Shown here: positions 63,992 through 64,000 of the stretch, piece after piece
Position numbering within the stretch: position 1 is the first letter of the stretch
Layout: each line of letters opens with the position of its first letter
Assembly: GCF_910592395.1 (NCBI RefSeq)
Contig: NC_088325.1
Span: forward strand, 9,924,109 to 9,988,108
Direction of reading: 5' to 3'
Length of the DNA: 64,000 nt
From: Lineus longissimus
Lineage: Eukaryota > Nemertea > Pilidiophora > Heteronemertea > Lineidae
The notes under the pieces: generated by a model
What the model was told of the DNA's origin: nothing
Databases searched by the model: none
Seen by the model: the letters and a program-made list of their open reading frames with translations, nothing else
Program-made: the position numbers and the translations under genes

Positions 63992-64000
63992 TTTCACTTT

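Overview
This is a metazoan nuclear genomic window: long introns with GT/AG junctions, tRNA-derived SINEs, several MITE families and minisatellites. The proteins are clear bilaterian orthologues. The repeat style suggests a marine invertebrate, but I cannot name the phylum from sequence alone. No tool was run; gene models come from reading splice sites and matching protein families known to me.

Three genes are solid. (1) 1..41869, minus strand: the 5' part of a salt-inducible kinase, most like SIK3. Six coding exons give 302 codons with consistent phases, covering the whole kinase domain and the linker towards the UBA domain; the rest lies left of position 1. Introns 1 (22.1 kb) and 2 (16.5 kb) hold most of the window's repeats. 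(2) 45899..56197 (3' UTR probably to about 58985), plus strand: a complete USF bHLH-leucine-zipper transcription factor gene, head-to-head with SIK3 across about 4 kb. It carries two different intact versions of the last coding exon (helix 2, zipper and C-terminus). (3) 61849..63762, minus strand: the last three coding exons of RABAC1 (PRA1, prenylated Rab acceptor); its 5' exons lie right of the window. A weaker minus-strand terminal exon may sit at 58986..59351, tail-to-tail with USF.

The rest is mostly repeats. MITE-1 (about 180 bp, TA target) has at least 12 copies. MITE-2 (about 220 bp, TTAA target) has 4. There is a foldback MITE-3, several tRNA-derived SINE families, retrotransposon remnants (RNase H near 39.0 kb, a possible LINE 3' end near 47.6 kb), and minisatellites of 23, about 97, 52/53, 86 and about 61 bp. 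An 806-bp perfect tandem duplication lies at 14.9-16.5 kb. The 23-bp array appears to be an internal expansion of a short dispersed element whose unexpanded copy lies at 34.2 kb.

The most interesting system is the USF locus: a shared DNA-binding half joined to one of two alternative dimerisation halves, separated by an 18-copy minisatellite whose unit can form a hairpin.
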